A stretch of DNA of 6,596 nucleotides, taken from contig JBBQZL010000153.1 of NCBI GenBank assembly GCA_038207745.1, forward strand, positions 1 through 6,596, given 5' to 3'. Below, one piece after another: positions 1-5,205 of the stretch (within the stretch, counting starts at the first letter, position 1; every line of letters begins with the position of its first letter). This DNA comes from JBBQZL01 sp038207745 (GTDB taxonomy: Bacteria; Actinomycetota; Thermoleophilia; Solirubrobacterales; 70-9). Position numbers and translations under genes: made by a program. The notes beneath the pieces were generated by a model that worked only from the letters and a program-made list of their open reading frames with translations, did no database searches and was not told the DNA's origin.

Positions 1-73
1 CTCTGCAATCTGCGCCTCGATTGGATCGAAGCGCAGCGCTGAGCCGATTGACGGCGCTGCCTGAGGTTCGAGG

Positions 74-1048
74 TCAGGGCCGTGTGAGCTGCACGCGAAA
101 GGGAGCCTGTCGCGGGTTCTCGATCTTGATCTCGAGTGCCCGGCTGCCGCAGTTCGGATAGCGGAGTCGGGCGATGCGGCTCTTCCCGGCCTGTCTCGTT
201 TTCGACACGACTCGCCCGCTGGCCCGATCCTTCAGCTCGATTCGGAGCCGACTCCCGGGTCTCGCGTGGACCGAGACGATGACTTTGCCGTCAAGAGGTG
301 TGCGGAACCGTCGCCAGAAGGATGCCGAGCCGATCCCCTGGCGTCTCGAGCCGACGTTCCACCGTGTTCTGCGAGGCCCTTTCCAGGGGTGATGGATATC
401 TGCGCGCAGAGCGGCGAGTGAGCCGGCGTCAGGCTCGAGCAACGGTGAGTAGGACCAGGCCACCGCGGTATCCGGGAAGTTCAGCTGGGCATAGCTCTGA
501 GCGAACGCCTCACCGGGATTCTCCCAGTAGTGGGCGCCTTCGTTTCCCGGAAATACCTGGCGGGAGCGGGCCAGCTCGCAGATCCGTTCGTGGGTGGCCC
601 ACCGCATCGTTCCCGAGGCCAGCGGGAGCCAGAGGCTCCCGCGGCTTTGATTGGCGAGGTGATGCCCATACTCGTGGGCCAGCGCGTAGTCACGTGGGAT
701 CCCGGCGATGGAACCGTCTGTCCCCGAGATCGTGATCTCGTCGCTGTATGAGTCGTAACAGGACATCGTTCCCGGGCCGCACATACGAGCAATCTCCTCG
801 CCATCAGCCACATACACCGACACCTTGTCCCGCCCGTTGCCGATCAGACCCCTGAGGGTTTGCACGATCGGTTCGACTGCTGTCCTGTCATAGGACTCTG
901 ACGAGATACGCATCGACCCACCGGAGCCGGCTGCGAAGCGCATGACGGGGTGCGGAGTCTGCGCGCCAGCTGTCGCGGAGAGCCCATTCAGGGCCAATGC
1001 GGACACGAAGCAGAGAAGCCCGAGGGAGAGGTGACGAAAACGTCGCAT
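74..1048 (-). CDS. Putative secreted zinc metallopeptidase (HExxH, gluzincin-like)
   Basis: The 324-residue product begins with a signal peptide: basic MRRFRH, then a hydrophobic stretch at about residues 7-20, and small residues (ATAGAQ) near 25-30 as a likely cleavage region, so it is predicted to be exported. The catalytic candidate is HEYGHH at 125-130: H125 and H129 would bind zinc and E126 would be the general base. About 50 residues later, NPGEAFAQSYA (177-187) offers E180 as the third zinc ligand, the arrangement of gluzincins. C90 and C97 lie close together before the motif and could form a disulphide. Residues about 235-324 look like a beta-rich C-terminal domain rather than part of the catalytic core. 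I chose the ATG at 1048 because it gives a complete signal peptide; no strong Shine-Dalgarno precedes it. Substrate and exact peptidase family are not recognised. It is divergent from the collagen-like gene. The 73 bases beyond its stop show nothing beyond a weak hairpin. Confidence 0.75.
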   Translation of the reverse strand: MRRFRHLSLGLLCFVSALALNGLSATAGAQTPHPVMRFAAGSGGSMRISSESYDRTAVEPIVQTLRGLIGNGRDKVSVYVADGEEIARMCGPGTMSCYDSYSDEITISGTDGSIAGIPRDYALAHEYGHHLANQSRGSLWLPLASGTMRWATHERICELARSRQVFPGNEGAHYWENPGEAFAQSYAQLNFPDTAVAWSYSPLLEPDAGSLAALRADIHHPWKGPRRTRWNVGSRRQGIGSASFWRRFRTPLDGKVIVSVHARPGSRLRIELKDRASGRVVSKTRQAGKSRIARLRYPNCGSRALEIKIENPRQAPFRVQLTRP

Positions 1049-1146
1049 CCGGCCCCATCGGCTTCACGTTCCCGGCGCTCGACGCCTGCGTGGGGCTGGT
1101 GGACGAATGTGCGATGCCAAAGCACCGCCCAGAGGTCCAGGAAACC

Positions 1147-1156
1147 CCAATATTGG
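1147..1156. promoter_or_regulatory. Palindrome CCAATATTGG, possible operator
   Basis: A perfect 10-base inverted repeat lies in the intergenic region between the two divergent genes. It sits one base upstream of the TTGACA hexamer at 1158-1163. An AT-rich palindrome beside a -35 element in a GC-rich intergenic region is a plausible binding site for a dimeric regulator. A 10-base palindrome can also arise by chance, and no second copy was seen in the window. Confidence 0.25.
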
Positions 1157-1157
1157 T

Positions 1158-1186
1158 TTGACAGGCAGTAGTTCCGACTCCAATGT
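1158..1186 (+). promoter_or_regulatory. Candidate sigma-70 type promoter for the collagen-like gene
   Basis: TTGACA at 1158-1163 is a perfect -35 consensus. With a 17-base spacer the -10 position is CAATGT at 1181-1186, which keeps the important second A and final T but is otherwise poor. Transcription would start near 1193 and leave a 5' leader of about 100 bases before the ATG at 1291. The -35 match is the main support. No equally good promoter was found for the divergent minus-strand gene. Confidence 0.4.
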
Positions 1187-1276
1187 GTTCACGCAGCGTC
1201 AGTTCCTCGACGCAGAGGAGCCGGCCGAGCGGTATCTGGCAAGTGCCAGCGCATTGGCAAGCCGGACAATTGCAGT

Positions 1277-1293
1277 AGAAGGGAATTCGAATG
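1277..1293 (+). promoter_or_regulatory. Shine-Dalgarno and ATG of the probable original start of the collagen-like gene
   Basis: AGAAGGG at 1277-1283 lies 7 bases before an ATG at 1291-1293. The codons from this ATG read MKRFFIKWG, a good basic start for a signal peptide. In the sequence as given the frame then continues as ESEDAGRR and stops at TGA 1405-1407, so this start does not reach the collagen-like frame. The frames differ at the six-G run at 1313-1318. Either the gene really starts at 1328, or a one-base difference in the run separates the true N-terminus from the body of the gene. Confidence 0.5.
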
Positions 1294-1312
1294 AAGCGTT
1301 TCTTCATCAAAT

Positions 1313-1318
1313 GGGGGG
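1313..1318 (+). repeat. Six-G homopolymer at the frame junction
   Basis: The run follows codon 7 (AAA) and the T of TGG in the frame opened at 1291. With six G the upstream ATG is out of frame with the collagen-like protein. With five G (or eight) the two join: MKRFFIKWGNLR runs straight into MLAVAAIVAV of the annotated protein. The run also sits 9 bases before the ATG at 1328 and, through a G-U pair, could act as its ribosome binding site. Whether it is a sequencing error, a fixed frameshift or a variable tract cannot be told from one sequence. Confidence 0.5.
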
Positions 1319-1327
1319 AATCTGAGG

Positions 1328-2248
1328 ATGCTGGCCGTCGCCGCGATCGTCGCGGTGGCATCTGGCGGAACCGTGGCCCTGGCCGCGCGGATGATCACCT
1401 CCAATGACATCAAGAACCATTCAATCAGGCCGAAAGACCTGAACAAAAATCTGCGGAGGAAGATCAATCGCACCAAGGTGGCGGCCGGCATCCCCGGGAC
1501 CACCGGCGCGACGGGATCGCAGGGCGTTACAGGGCCGCAGGGAGCGGCAGGAGCAACGGGAGGATCGCAGGGTGTCACCGGCGCGACCGGTGCTGAGGCT
1601 GGAAGCGTCGGGATCCACTGGGGCATCGTGGATCGGAATGTGATCGGATCGCCGAGCATCACGCTCCGTGCGGGTCCGGCAACGCCGCCGTTCGGAACCG
1701 GGAGCCTTGACTTTGCAGTTGCGAACGTCACCAACTTCACCGAGAAGGCGGCGTTTGGCAACGAGTCCGACTTCGCCAACGATCCGATTTCGGGTCTGAC
1801 GCAGGTCGGCTTCCGCGTGTACGAGACAGGCGAGGACGCTGGACGGGCGACAAACAACATGCCCGCGATTGCGTTTGAAATCAATCCGCACGGGGCCGGT
1901 GGCACTTCGACCACGTATTCAACCCTGACCTATGTTCCCGACAACTCAACGTCGAACCAATGGAGTCCGTACATCGACGCCGCGGCTGATTCGGCTGCCC
2001 ATTGGGGGCTGACCGGAGGGGCGTTCAACTCACCCGCGACGGCTGCGAATTGTGGCTTGAACGGACCGCGTTGCACGTTTGCCGATGTCAAGGCGTTTCT
2101 GGCGACAGGTACCGGGGCGACGATCTACACCGCTCAGGTGACGAAGGGCCGCGACTATGAGTGGCAGGGTGCCATTGACGGTCTTCGGATCAACGGCACG
2201 ACCTACGACTTCGAGCCAATCGGCGTGAGGTCCGTGGCGACGCCCTAG
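1328..2248 (+). CDS. Secreted collagen-like (Gly-X-Y) protein, N-terminus uncertain
   Basis: The 306-residue product opens with a hydrophobic segment (1-20, ending TVALAA) that looks like the core of a signal peptide but lacks the basic start. Residues 23-47 (ITSNDIKNHSI...KDL...LRRKI) match a short polar segment I remember from secreted actinobacterial proteins, where it precedes collagen-like triplets. Twelve Gly-X-Y triplets follow at 54-90, broken once at G78. The remaining 200 residues form a globular, probably beta-rich domain with one cysteine pair (C242, C249) and a closing GRDYEWQGAIDGLRING...YDFEP motif (274-297), which I also associate with actinobacterial secreted proteins of unknown function. 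Surface or extracellular location is inferred; no sortase motif or C-terminal anchor is visible. ATG 1328 is the only start in this frame after the TGA at 1292-1294. A better start with a good ribosome binding site is at 1291, one frame away. Confidence is high for the coding frame and low for the start. Confidence 0.75.
   Translation: MLAVAAIVAVASGGTVALAARMITSNDIKNHSIRPKDLNKNLRRKINRTKVAAGIPGTTGATGSQGVTGPQGAAGATGGSQGVTGATGAEAGSVGIHWGIVDRNVIGSPSITLRAGPATPPFGTGSLDFAVANVTNFTEKAAFGNESDFANDPISGLTQVGFRVYETGEDAGRATNNMPAIAFEINPHGAGGTSTTYSTLTYVPDNSTSNQWSPYIDAAADSAAHWGLTGGAFNSPATAANCGLNGPRCTFADVKAFLATGTGATIYTAQVTKGRDYEWQGAIDGLRINGTTYDFEPIGVRSVATP
1487..1597 (+). repeat. Collagen-like Gly-X-Y coding repeat with one interruption
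   Basis: This stretch codes for residues 54-90: eight G-X-Y triplets, one extra glycine at G78, then four more triplets. Threonine or glutamine fills most third positions. The GATCGCAGGG element occurs twice (before GCGTTACAGG and before TGTCACCGG), which suggests growth by local duplication. Twelve triplets is short for a stable triple helix. Confidence 0.7.
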
Positions 2249-2255
2249 TTGCATC

Positions 2256-2285
2256 GCGGGCGGGTCGAAGTGGTGGCCCGCCCGC
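2256..2285 (+). terminator. Strong hairpin after the collagen-like gene, likely terminator without U-tract
   Basis: GCGGGCGGG (2256-2264) and CCCGCCCGC (2277-2285) form nine perfect pairs, extended inward by a wobble and a C-G pair to an 8-base loop. The stem begins 7 bases after the TAG stop of the collagen-like gene. No T-run follows. Such U-less hairpins after genes are common in high-GC actinobacteria and may terminate or protect the transcript end. Confidence 0.55.
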
Positions 2286-2305
2286 CGCTATCCGGATACC
2301 GCTTC

Positions 2306-2350
2306 ACCTGCGGCGGTCGTATTGCAAAATACGCCCGCTCGGTTTCAGGT
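2306..2350 (+). other. Two-tier RNA hairpin with a GCAA tetraloop
   Basis: CGTATT (2318-2323) and AATACG (2328-2333) pair around GCAA, a GNRA-type tetraloop. The helix continues through one T/C mismatch into GCGG (2313-2316) with CCGC (2335-2338). A further outer helix can form from ACCTG (2306-2310) and CAGGT (2346-2350). The composition (an AT-containing stem with a stable tetraloop in GC-rich surroundings) suggests an RNA that is selected for structure. I do not recognise it as a known family. Confidence 0.35.
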
Positions 2351-2369
2351 ACGCGACTGTCTAACTGAG

Positions 2370-2410
2370 CCGCCGGCCGATCTCTTCCCCCGGGAGGGAT
2401 CGGCCGGTGG
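2370..2410. other. Long perfect-armed inverted repeat
   Basis: CCGGCCGATC (2373-2382) is fully complementary to GATCGGCCGG (2398-2407). The 15 bases between continue the pairing with G-U wobbles down to a 3-base loop, and weaker pairs extend it outward to 2370 and 2410, giving a stem of about 16-19 pairs. No T-run follows on either strand. It could be a U-less terminator of the upstream unit, a leader structure, or a dyad for a DNA-binding protein. Confidence 0.45.
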
Positions 2411-2524
2411 CAAGGTCGCGGTCACAACCGCCGACCGCACGGTGATCCTCCGATCCGGGCATGGCATCGAGGGTGCCTCGATCAAGAAGATCCGATCCAG
2501 GGCCAGGAGGTAGAGTCCATCCAG

Positions 2525-2634
2525 AACGGGGTCGGGACCGAAACGCCCGGCACCCTCTGGGCTCCCCGTTGGGCCCATATCGCTATCCTGTTTCGGCTCT
2601 CCCGTGTGCTGCATCTGGCCGGGGAGTTTCTTTT
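2525..2634 (+). promoter_or_regulatory. Attenuator-like leader upstream of rpmG
   Basis: Three competing helices can be drawn. AACGGGG (2525-2531) pairs with CCCCGTT (2564-2570). CTCCCCG (2562-2568) pairs perfectly with CGGGGAG (2620-2626), extended by two G-U pairs. CTCCC (2599-2603) pairs with GGGAG (2622-2626) just before TTTCTTTT (2627-2634). The first helix blocks the second, and the second removes the 3' arm of the third, which is the logic of an attenuator. The terminator stem is short (5 pairs) with a large loop, so either the arrangement is weak or its function differs. No known leader family is recognised. Confidence 0.35.
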
Positions 2635-2663
2635 GTAAGCACCACCGTCCCTAATGAGGAGAC

Positions 2664-2828
2664 ATGGCACGCGGAGATGTTCGCATCGCGGTGACACTTG
2701 CCTGTGAAGAGTGCAAGCGCCGCAACTATCAGACCAACAAGTCCCGGCGAAATTCGCCGGATCGCGTGGAGCTGCGCAAATACTGTCGGTGGTGTGGCAA
2801 TCACACCCCCCACAAGGAAACGCGCTAG
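2664..2828 (+). CDS. rpmG: 50S ribosomal protein L33 (zinc-ribbon form)
   Basis: The 54-residue product is a structural protein of the large ribosomal subunit near the E site. Its sequence is typical of L33: MARGDVRIAVTLACEECKRR at the start, an NYQTNKSRRNSPDRVELRKY centre and a KETR end. Four cysteines in two CxxC pairs (C14/C17 and C41/C44) mark the zinc-binding form rather than the cysteine-free form that zinc-starved cells often substitute. The length is normal. GAGGAG (2656-2661) ends only two bases before the ATG, a short spacing, but the N-terminus matches the family. It is the first gene of the operon with secE, which starts 18 bases downstream. Confidence 0.95.
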   Translation: MARGDVRIAVTLACEECKRRNYQTNKSRRNSPDRVELRKYCRWCGNHTPHKETR

Positions 2829-2846
2829 GCGCACAAGCCTTACCTG

Positions 2847-3371
2847 ATGGCCAAGAGTCGAGCACAGCGCAAGGCCGAGCAGAGAGCTCGCGAAGCCGAG
2901 AACCAGAAACGCGAATCCAGCGGTTCGGATGTCTCGCATGCGCAGCACGACACCCAGATCCCGATTTCCGGCGATATCGCCGAGATCGAGGCTGTGGAAG
3001 CCGGCATCGCAGCCGGCGCGTCAGAAGCCGATCTCGAGACACCCGACGCGAACAAGAAGACTCCGCGATCCGAGCGCAGGGCGGAGGCTGCAAAGCGCAA
3101 GGAAGCTGAGCGGCGCAAGGTCGCCGATCAGAAGCGACAGGAGAAGGAGACGCTTGCCCGCCGTCAGAAGAAGGCAGCTGCCGAGCAGAAGCGCGGCGGC
3201 GTCATCGGCTTCCTTGCATCATGCTGGGCAGAGCTCAAGAAGGTCCAGTGGCCCAACCGCGAAACGCTCGTGCAGGCAACTGCTGTCACCATCATCTTTG
3301 TCGCTGTCGCGGCCACCTACATCGGCCTGCTCGACGTGACCTTCAACTACCTGATCAAGAAGATCCTCTAG
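2847..3371 (+). CDS. secE: Protein translocase subunit SecE with long charged N-terminal extension
   Basis: SecE is the small essential membrane subunit of the SecYEG channel and clamps SecY. Only the last 60 or so of the 174 residues are SecE proper: a cytosolic amphipathic helix (about 117-133), the conserved ELKKVQWPNRETL segment (129-141) and one transmembrane helix (about 143-165), ending in NYLIKKIL. Minimal single-helix SecE proteins are about 60-90 residues, so residues 1-115 are an addition. It has three parts: a Lys/Arg/Glu/Gln start (1-23), a more acidic Ala/Glu stretch (about 40-66) and a Lys/Arg/Glu-rich, coiled-coil-like segment (72-115). No clear Shine-Dalgarno precedes the ATG, so translation may be coupled to rpmG, whose stop is 18 bases upstream. 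nusG follows 26 bases downstream. Confidence 0.93.
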   Translation: MAKSRAQRKAEQRAREAENQKRESSGSDVSHAQHDTQIPISGDIAEIEAVEAGIAAGASEADLETPDANKKTPRSERRAEAAKRKEAERRKVADQKRQEKETLARRQKKAAAEQKRGGVIGFLASCWAELKKVQWPNRETLVQATAVTIIFVAVAATYIGLLDVTFNYLIKKIL

Positions 3372-3397
3372 GGGATCGACGATAAGCAAGGGCTTCC

Positions 3398-3919
3398 ATG
3401 TATCGCTGGTACGTGATCAACACCTATTCCGGGCACGAGAATAAGGTCAAACATAATCTCGAGCACCGGGTCCAGACGATGGGGCAGAGCCGCCATGTCC
3501 GTCAGGTGGTGGTCCCGACCGAGCAGATCTCGGAGATCAAGGACGGCCAGAAGATCCAGGTCGAGAAGCGCACGATGCCGGGCTACGTGCTCGTCAACAT
3601 GGAGATGAACGACGAGTCCTGGGGCCTGGTCAAGAACACTCCGGGCATCACCGGCTTCGTCGGCGCGCGCAACCAGCCCGTCCCGCTCTCCGCCCCCGAG
3701 GTTGATCGGCTCCTCCATCGCGAGACCGCCGAGCGGCCCCGCACCCAGGCACAGTTTTCAATCGGCGAGTCAGTCAAGGTCATCGCCGGTCCTCTCTCTG
3801 ACTTCTCCGGCGAGATCGCCGAGATCAATGAGGACGCAGCGAAGCTCAAGGTTCTCGTTTCCATCTTCGGCCGTGAAACCCCGGTCGAAGTCGGATACGA
3901 CCAGGTCAAGAAGATTTAG
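3398..3919 (+). CDS. nusG: Transcription termination/antitermination protein NusG
   Basis: NusG binds RNA polymerase across the active-site cleft and affects pausing; its second domain contacts Rho or ribosomal protein S10. The 173 residues contain the NGN domain (about 1-112) with WYVINTYSGHENKV (4-17), MPGYVLV (60-66) and TPGITGFVG (81-89), and a C-terminal KOW domain (about 120-173) with VIAGPLSDFSGEI. Length and order are normal for the core protein. The long acidic N-terminal extension seen in Streptomyces and mycobacteria is absent. AAGGG (3388-3392) lies five bases before the ATG. It sits between secE and rplK with gaps of 26 and 23 bases, the classic order. Confidence 0.97.
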   Translation: MYRWYVINTYSGHENKVKHNLEHRVQTMGQSRHVRQVVVPTEQISEIKDGQKIQVEKRTMPGYVLVNMEMNDESWGLVKNTPGITGFVGARNQPVPLSAPEVDRLLHRETAERPRTQAQFSIGESVKVIAGPLSDFSGEIAEINEDAAKLKVLVSIFGRETPVEVGYDQVKKI

Positions 3920-3942
3920 ACACCACTACCCTCTGGAAGTCA

Positions 3943-4371
3943 ATGGCTAAGAAGGTCCTCACACTCATCAAGCTTCAGATCCCCGCCGGATCAGCAAATC
4001 CGGCGCCGCCCGTTGGTCCTGCGCTGGGCCAGCACGGCGTCAACATCATGGAGTTCTGCAAGGCGTTCAACTCGAAGACCCAGGCCGACAGCGGCACGAT
4101 CATCCCGGTCGAGATCACGGTGTATGAAGATCGCACGTTCACCTTCATCACCAAGACGCCGCCGGCCGCCGTCCTGATAAAGGAGGCCCTCGGCATCCCC
4201 AAGGGTTCCGGCGAGCCGCACATCAACAAGGTCAGCACGATCACGACCACACAGGTTCGCGCCATCGCCGAGCGCAAGATGCCCGATCTCAATGCAAACG
4301 ACCTCGACGCAGCCTCGAAGATCATCGCCGGGACCGCCCGCTCGATGGGCGTCGACGTCAAGGAAGGCTGA
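3943..4371 (+). CDS. rplK: 50S ribosomal protein L11
   Basis: L11 binds the GTPase-associated centre of 23S rRNA with the L10-L12 stalk and takes part in factor binding and the stringent response through RelA. The 142 residues match the usual length. Visible marks are the proline-rich NPAPPVGPALGQHGVNI (19-35) of the N-terminal domain, KTPPAAVLIKEA (71-82) at the domain junction, and RKMPDLNANDLDAASKIIAG (111-130) leading into TARSMGV in the RNA-binding C-terminal domain. GGAAG (3935-3939) precedes the ATG with a short gap of three bases. The stop is five bases before the rplA start, so the two are probably translationally coupled. Confidence 0.98.
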   Translation: MAKKVLTLIKLQIPAGSANPAPPVGPALGQHGVNIMEFCKAFNSKTQADSGTIIPVEITVYEDRTFTFITKTPPAAVLIKEALGIPKGSGEPHINKVSTITTTQVRAIAERKMPDLNANDLDAASKIIAGTARSMGVDVKEG

Positions 4372-4376
4372 TCACC

Positions 4377-5141
4377 ATGGCCCACGGAAAGCGTTTCAAG
4401 GAGCAGATCAGCAAGGTCCAACGCGACCATCAGTATCTGGCCGCAGAGGCCATTGCCCTGGTCAAGGAGACGGCAAGCGTCAAGTTCGACGAGACCGTCG
4501 AGCTCCACGTTCGTCTCGGTGTCAACGTCCGCCACGCCGAGGAGCAGCTTCGCGGAACCATCGCGCTGCCCCACGGTCTCGGCAAGGATGTCACCGTCGC
4601 GGTCTTCGCGCAGGGACAGCTTGCCCGCGACGCCGAGTCGGCCGGTGCGGATTTCGTCGGCGACGAGGATCTCGCGACCAAGGTTGAAGAGGGCTGGACG
4701 GACTTCGATGTCGCAATCGCGACCCCGGACATGATGTCCGTGGTCGGCAAGCTCGGCCGCGTGCTCGGTCCGCAGGGCAAGATGCCGAATCCGAAGGTTG
4801 GAACGGTGACCATGGATGTCGCGAAGGCAGTTGCCGACTCCAAGGCCGGCAAGATCGAGTACCGCACCGACCGGCAGGCGATCGTCCACCTCGCGATCGG
4901 CAAGGCAAGCTTCGAGCCGCAGATGCTGCTCGAGAATTACGCGACCGTGATGGAAGAGATCCTCAGGGCAAAGCCCGCCTCTTCCAAGGGCCGCTACGTG
5001 ATCTCGATCACCCTCGCCTCGAGCATGGGCCCCGGGGTCCGTGTCGACAACAGCCGCGTCTCCGAGAAGGACATTCTCGAGGGGCCCGAGACGCAGAATG
5101 CCCCCGCCGGTACCCCCGAGTTGGAGACCGCCTCAGCCTAG
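4377..5141 (+). CDS. rplA: 50S ribosomal protein L1
   Basis: L1 forms the mobile L1 stalk that guides deacylated tRNA out of the E site, and in several bacteria it represses its own rplKA mRNA. The 254-residue product carries the signature GKLGRVLGPQGKMPNPK at 124-140, the TVTMDVAKAV segment after it, and the YVISITLASSMGPGVRVD C-terminal part of domain I (207-224). L1 is usually about 230-240 residues; the extra length is a tail from about 236 (PETQNAPAGTPELETASA), rich in Pro, Ala, Thr and Glu. AGGAAGG (4361-4367) lies nine bases before the ATG and inside the end of rplK, consistent with coupled translation. No L1-binding operator could be identified with confidence. Confidence 0.97.
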   Translation: MAHGKRFKEQISKVQRDHQYLAAEAIALVKETASVKFDETVELHVRLGVNVRHAEEQLRGTIALPHGLGKDVTVAVFAQGQLARDAESAGADFVGDEDLATKVEEGWTDFDVAIATPDMMSVVGKLGRVLGPQGKMPNPKVGTVTMDVAKAVADSKAGKIEYRTDRQAIVHLAIGKASFEPQMLLENYATVMEEILRAKPASSKGRYVISITLASSMGPGVRVDNSRVSEKDILEGPETQNAPAGTPELETASA

Positions 5142-5171
5142 GACCCAGATCCACGCGCCCGGCGCGAAATA

Positions 5172-5201
5172 GGGGAGCGGCATCTTTTCGCTACGCTCCC
5201 C
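5172..5201 (+). other. 8-bp hairpin between rplA and the L10-binding helix
   Basis: GGGGAGCG (5172-5179) and CGCTCCCC (5194-5201) form eight perfect pairs around a 14-base loop containing TCTTTTCG. There is no T-run after it. It lies 30 bases after the rplA stop and 5 bases before the L10-binding helix, so it may be the first stem of the rplJ leader or a terminator/stabiliser for the rplK-rplA message. Confidence 0.5.
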
Positions 5202-5205
5202 GAGC

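Larger units (their letters stand above)
2249..2663 (+). other. Gene-free, structure-rich region between the collagen-like gene and rpmG
   Basis: About 415 bases with no open frame that has both a plausible start and protein-like composition. The region holds a post-gene hairpin (2256-2285), overlapping GC-rich helices (2282-2350), a long hairpin (2370-2410), a short hairpin (2466-2482: ATCGAGG and CCTCGAT around GTG) and an attenuator-like block (2525-2634). The rpmG operon promoter should lie here, but I found no convincing -35/-10 pair. No tRNA with an intact T-arm is present on either strand. Confidence 0.6.

Noticed and set aside
33..60. Weak hairpin after the metallopeptidase gene as a terminator
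   Set aside because: Only seven pairs (GCAGCGC with GCGCTGC) around a 14-base loop and no T-run on the transcribed side; not distinguishable from chance.
1189..1914. Minus-strand open frame opposite the collagen-like gene
   Set aside because: Its proline/alanine-rich repeats are the reverse complement of the Gly-X-Y codons; the plus frame has the recognisable domains.
2340..2380. Minus strand GGCTCAGTTAGACAG resembling a tRNA D-arm
   Set aside because: No T-arm motif, no anticodon stem and no seven-pair acceptor stem could be built around it; the surrounding bases fit other hairpins better.
2322..2513. 63-codon plus-strand open frame from TTG
   Set aside because: Start lies inside the tetraloop hairpin with no ribosome binding site, and the protein resembles nothing I know. 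It covers the non-coding hairpins.
2505..2519. Perfect AGGAGG as a ribosome binding site
   Set aside because: No ATG, GTG or TTG lies at usable distance after it; only an ATC at 2519 opens a frame, ending at TAA 2634-2636, which is too weak to call a gene.
2461..2694. 77-codon plus-strand open frame reaching into rpmG
   Set aside because: Overlaps the start of a certain gene in another frame, has no ribosome binding site and has arginine/proline-rich composition typical of off-frame GC-rich DNA.
3975..4889. Long minus-strand open frame opposite rplK and rplA
   Set aside because: Antisense shadow of two certain ribosomal protein genes, explained by high-GC codon bias.
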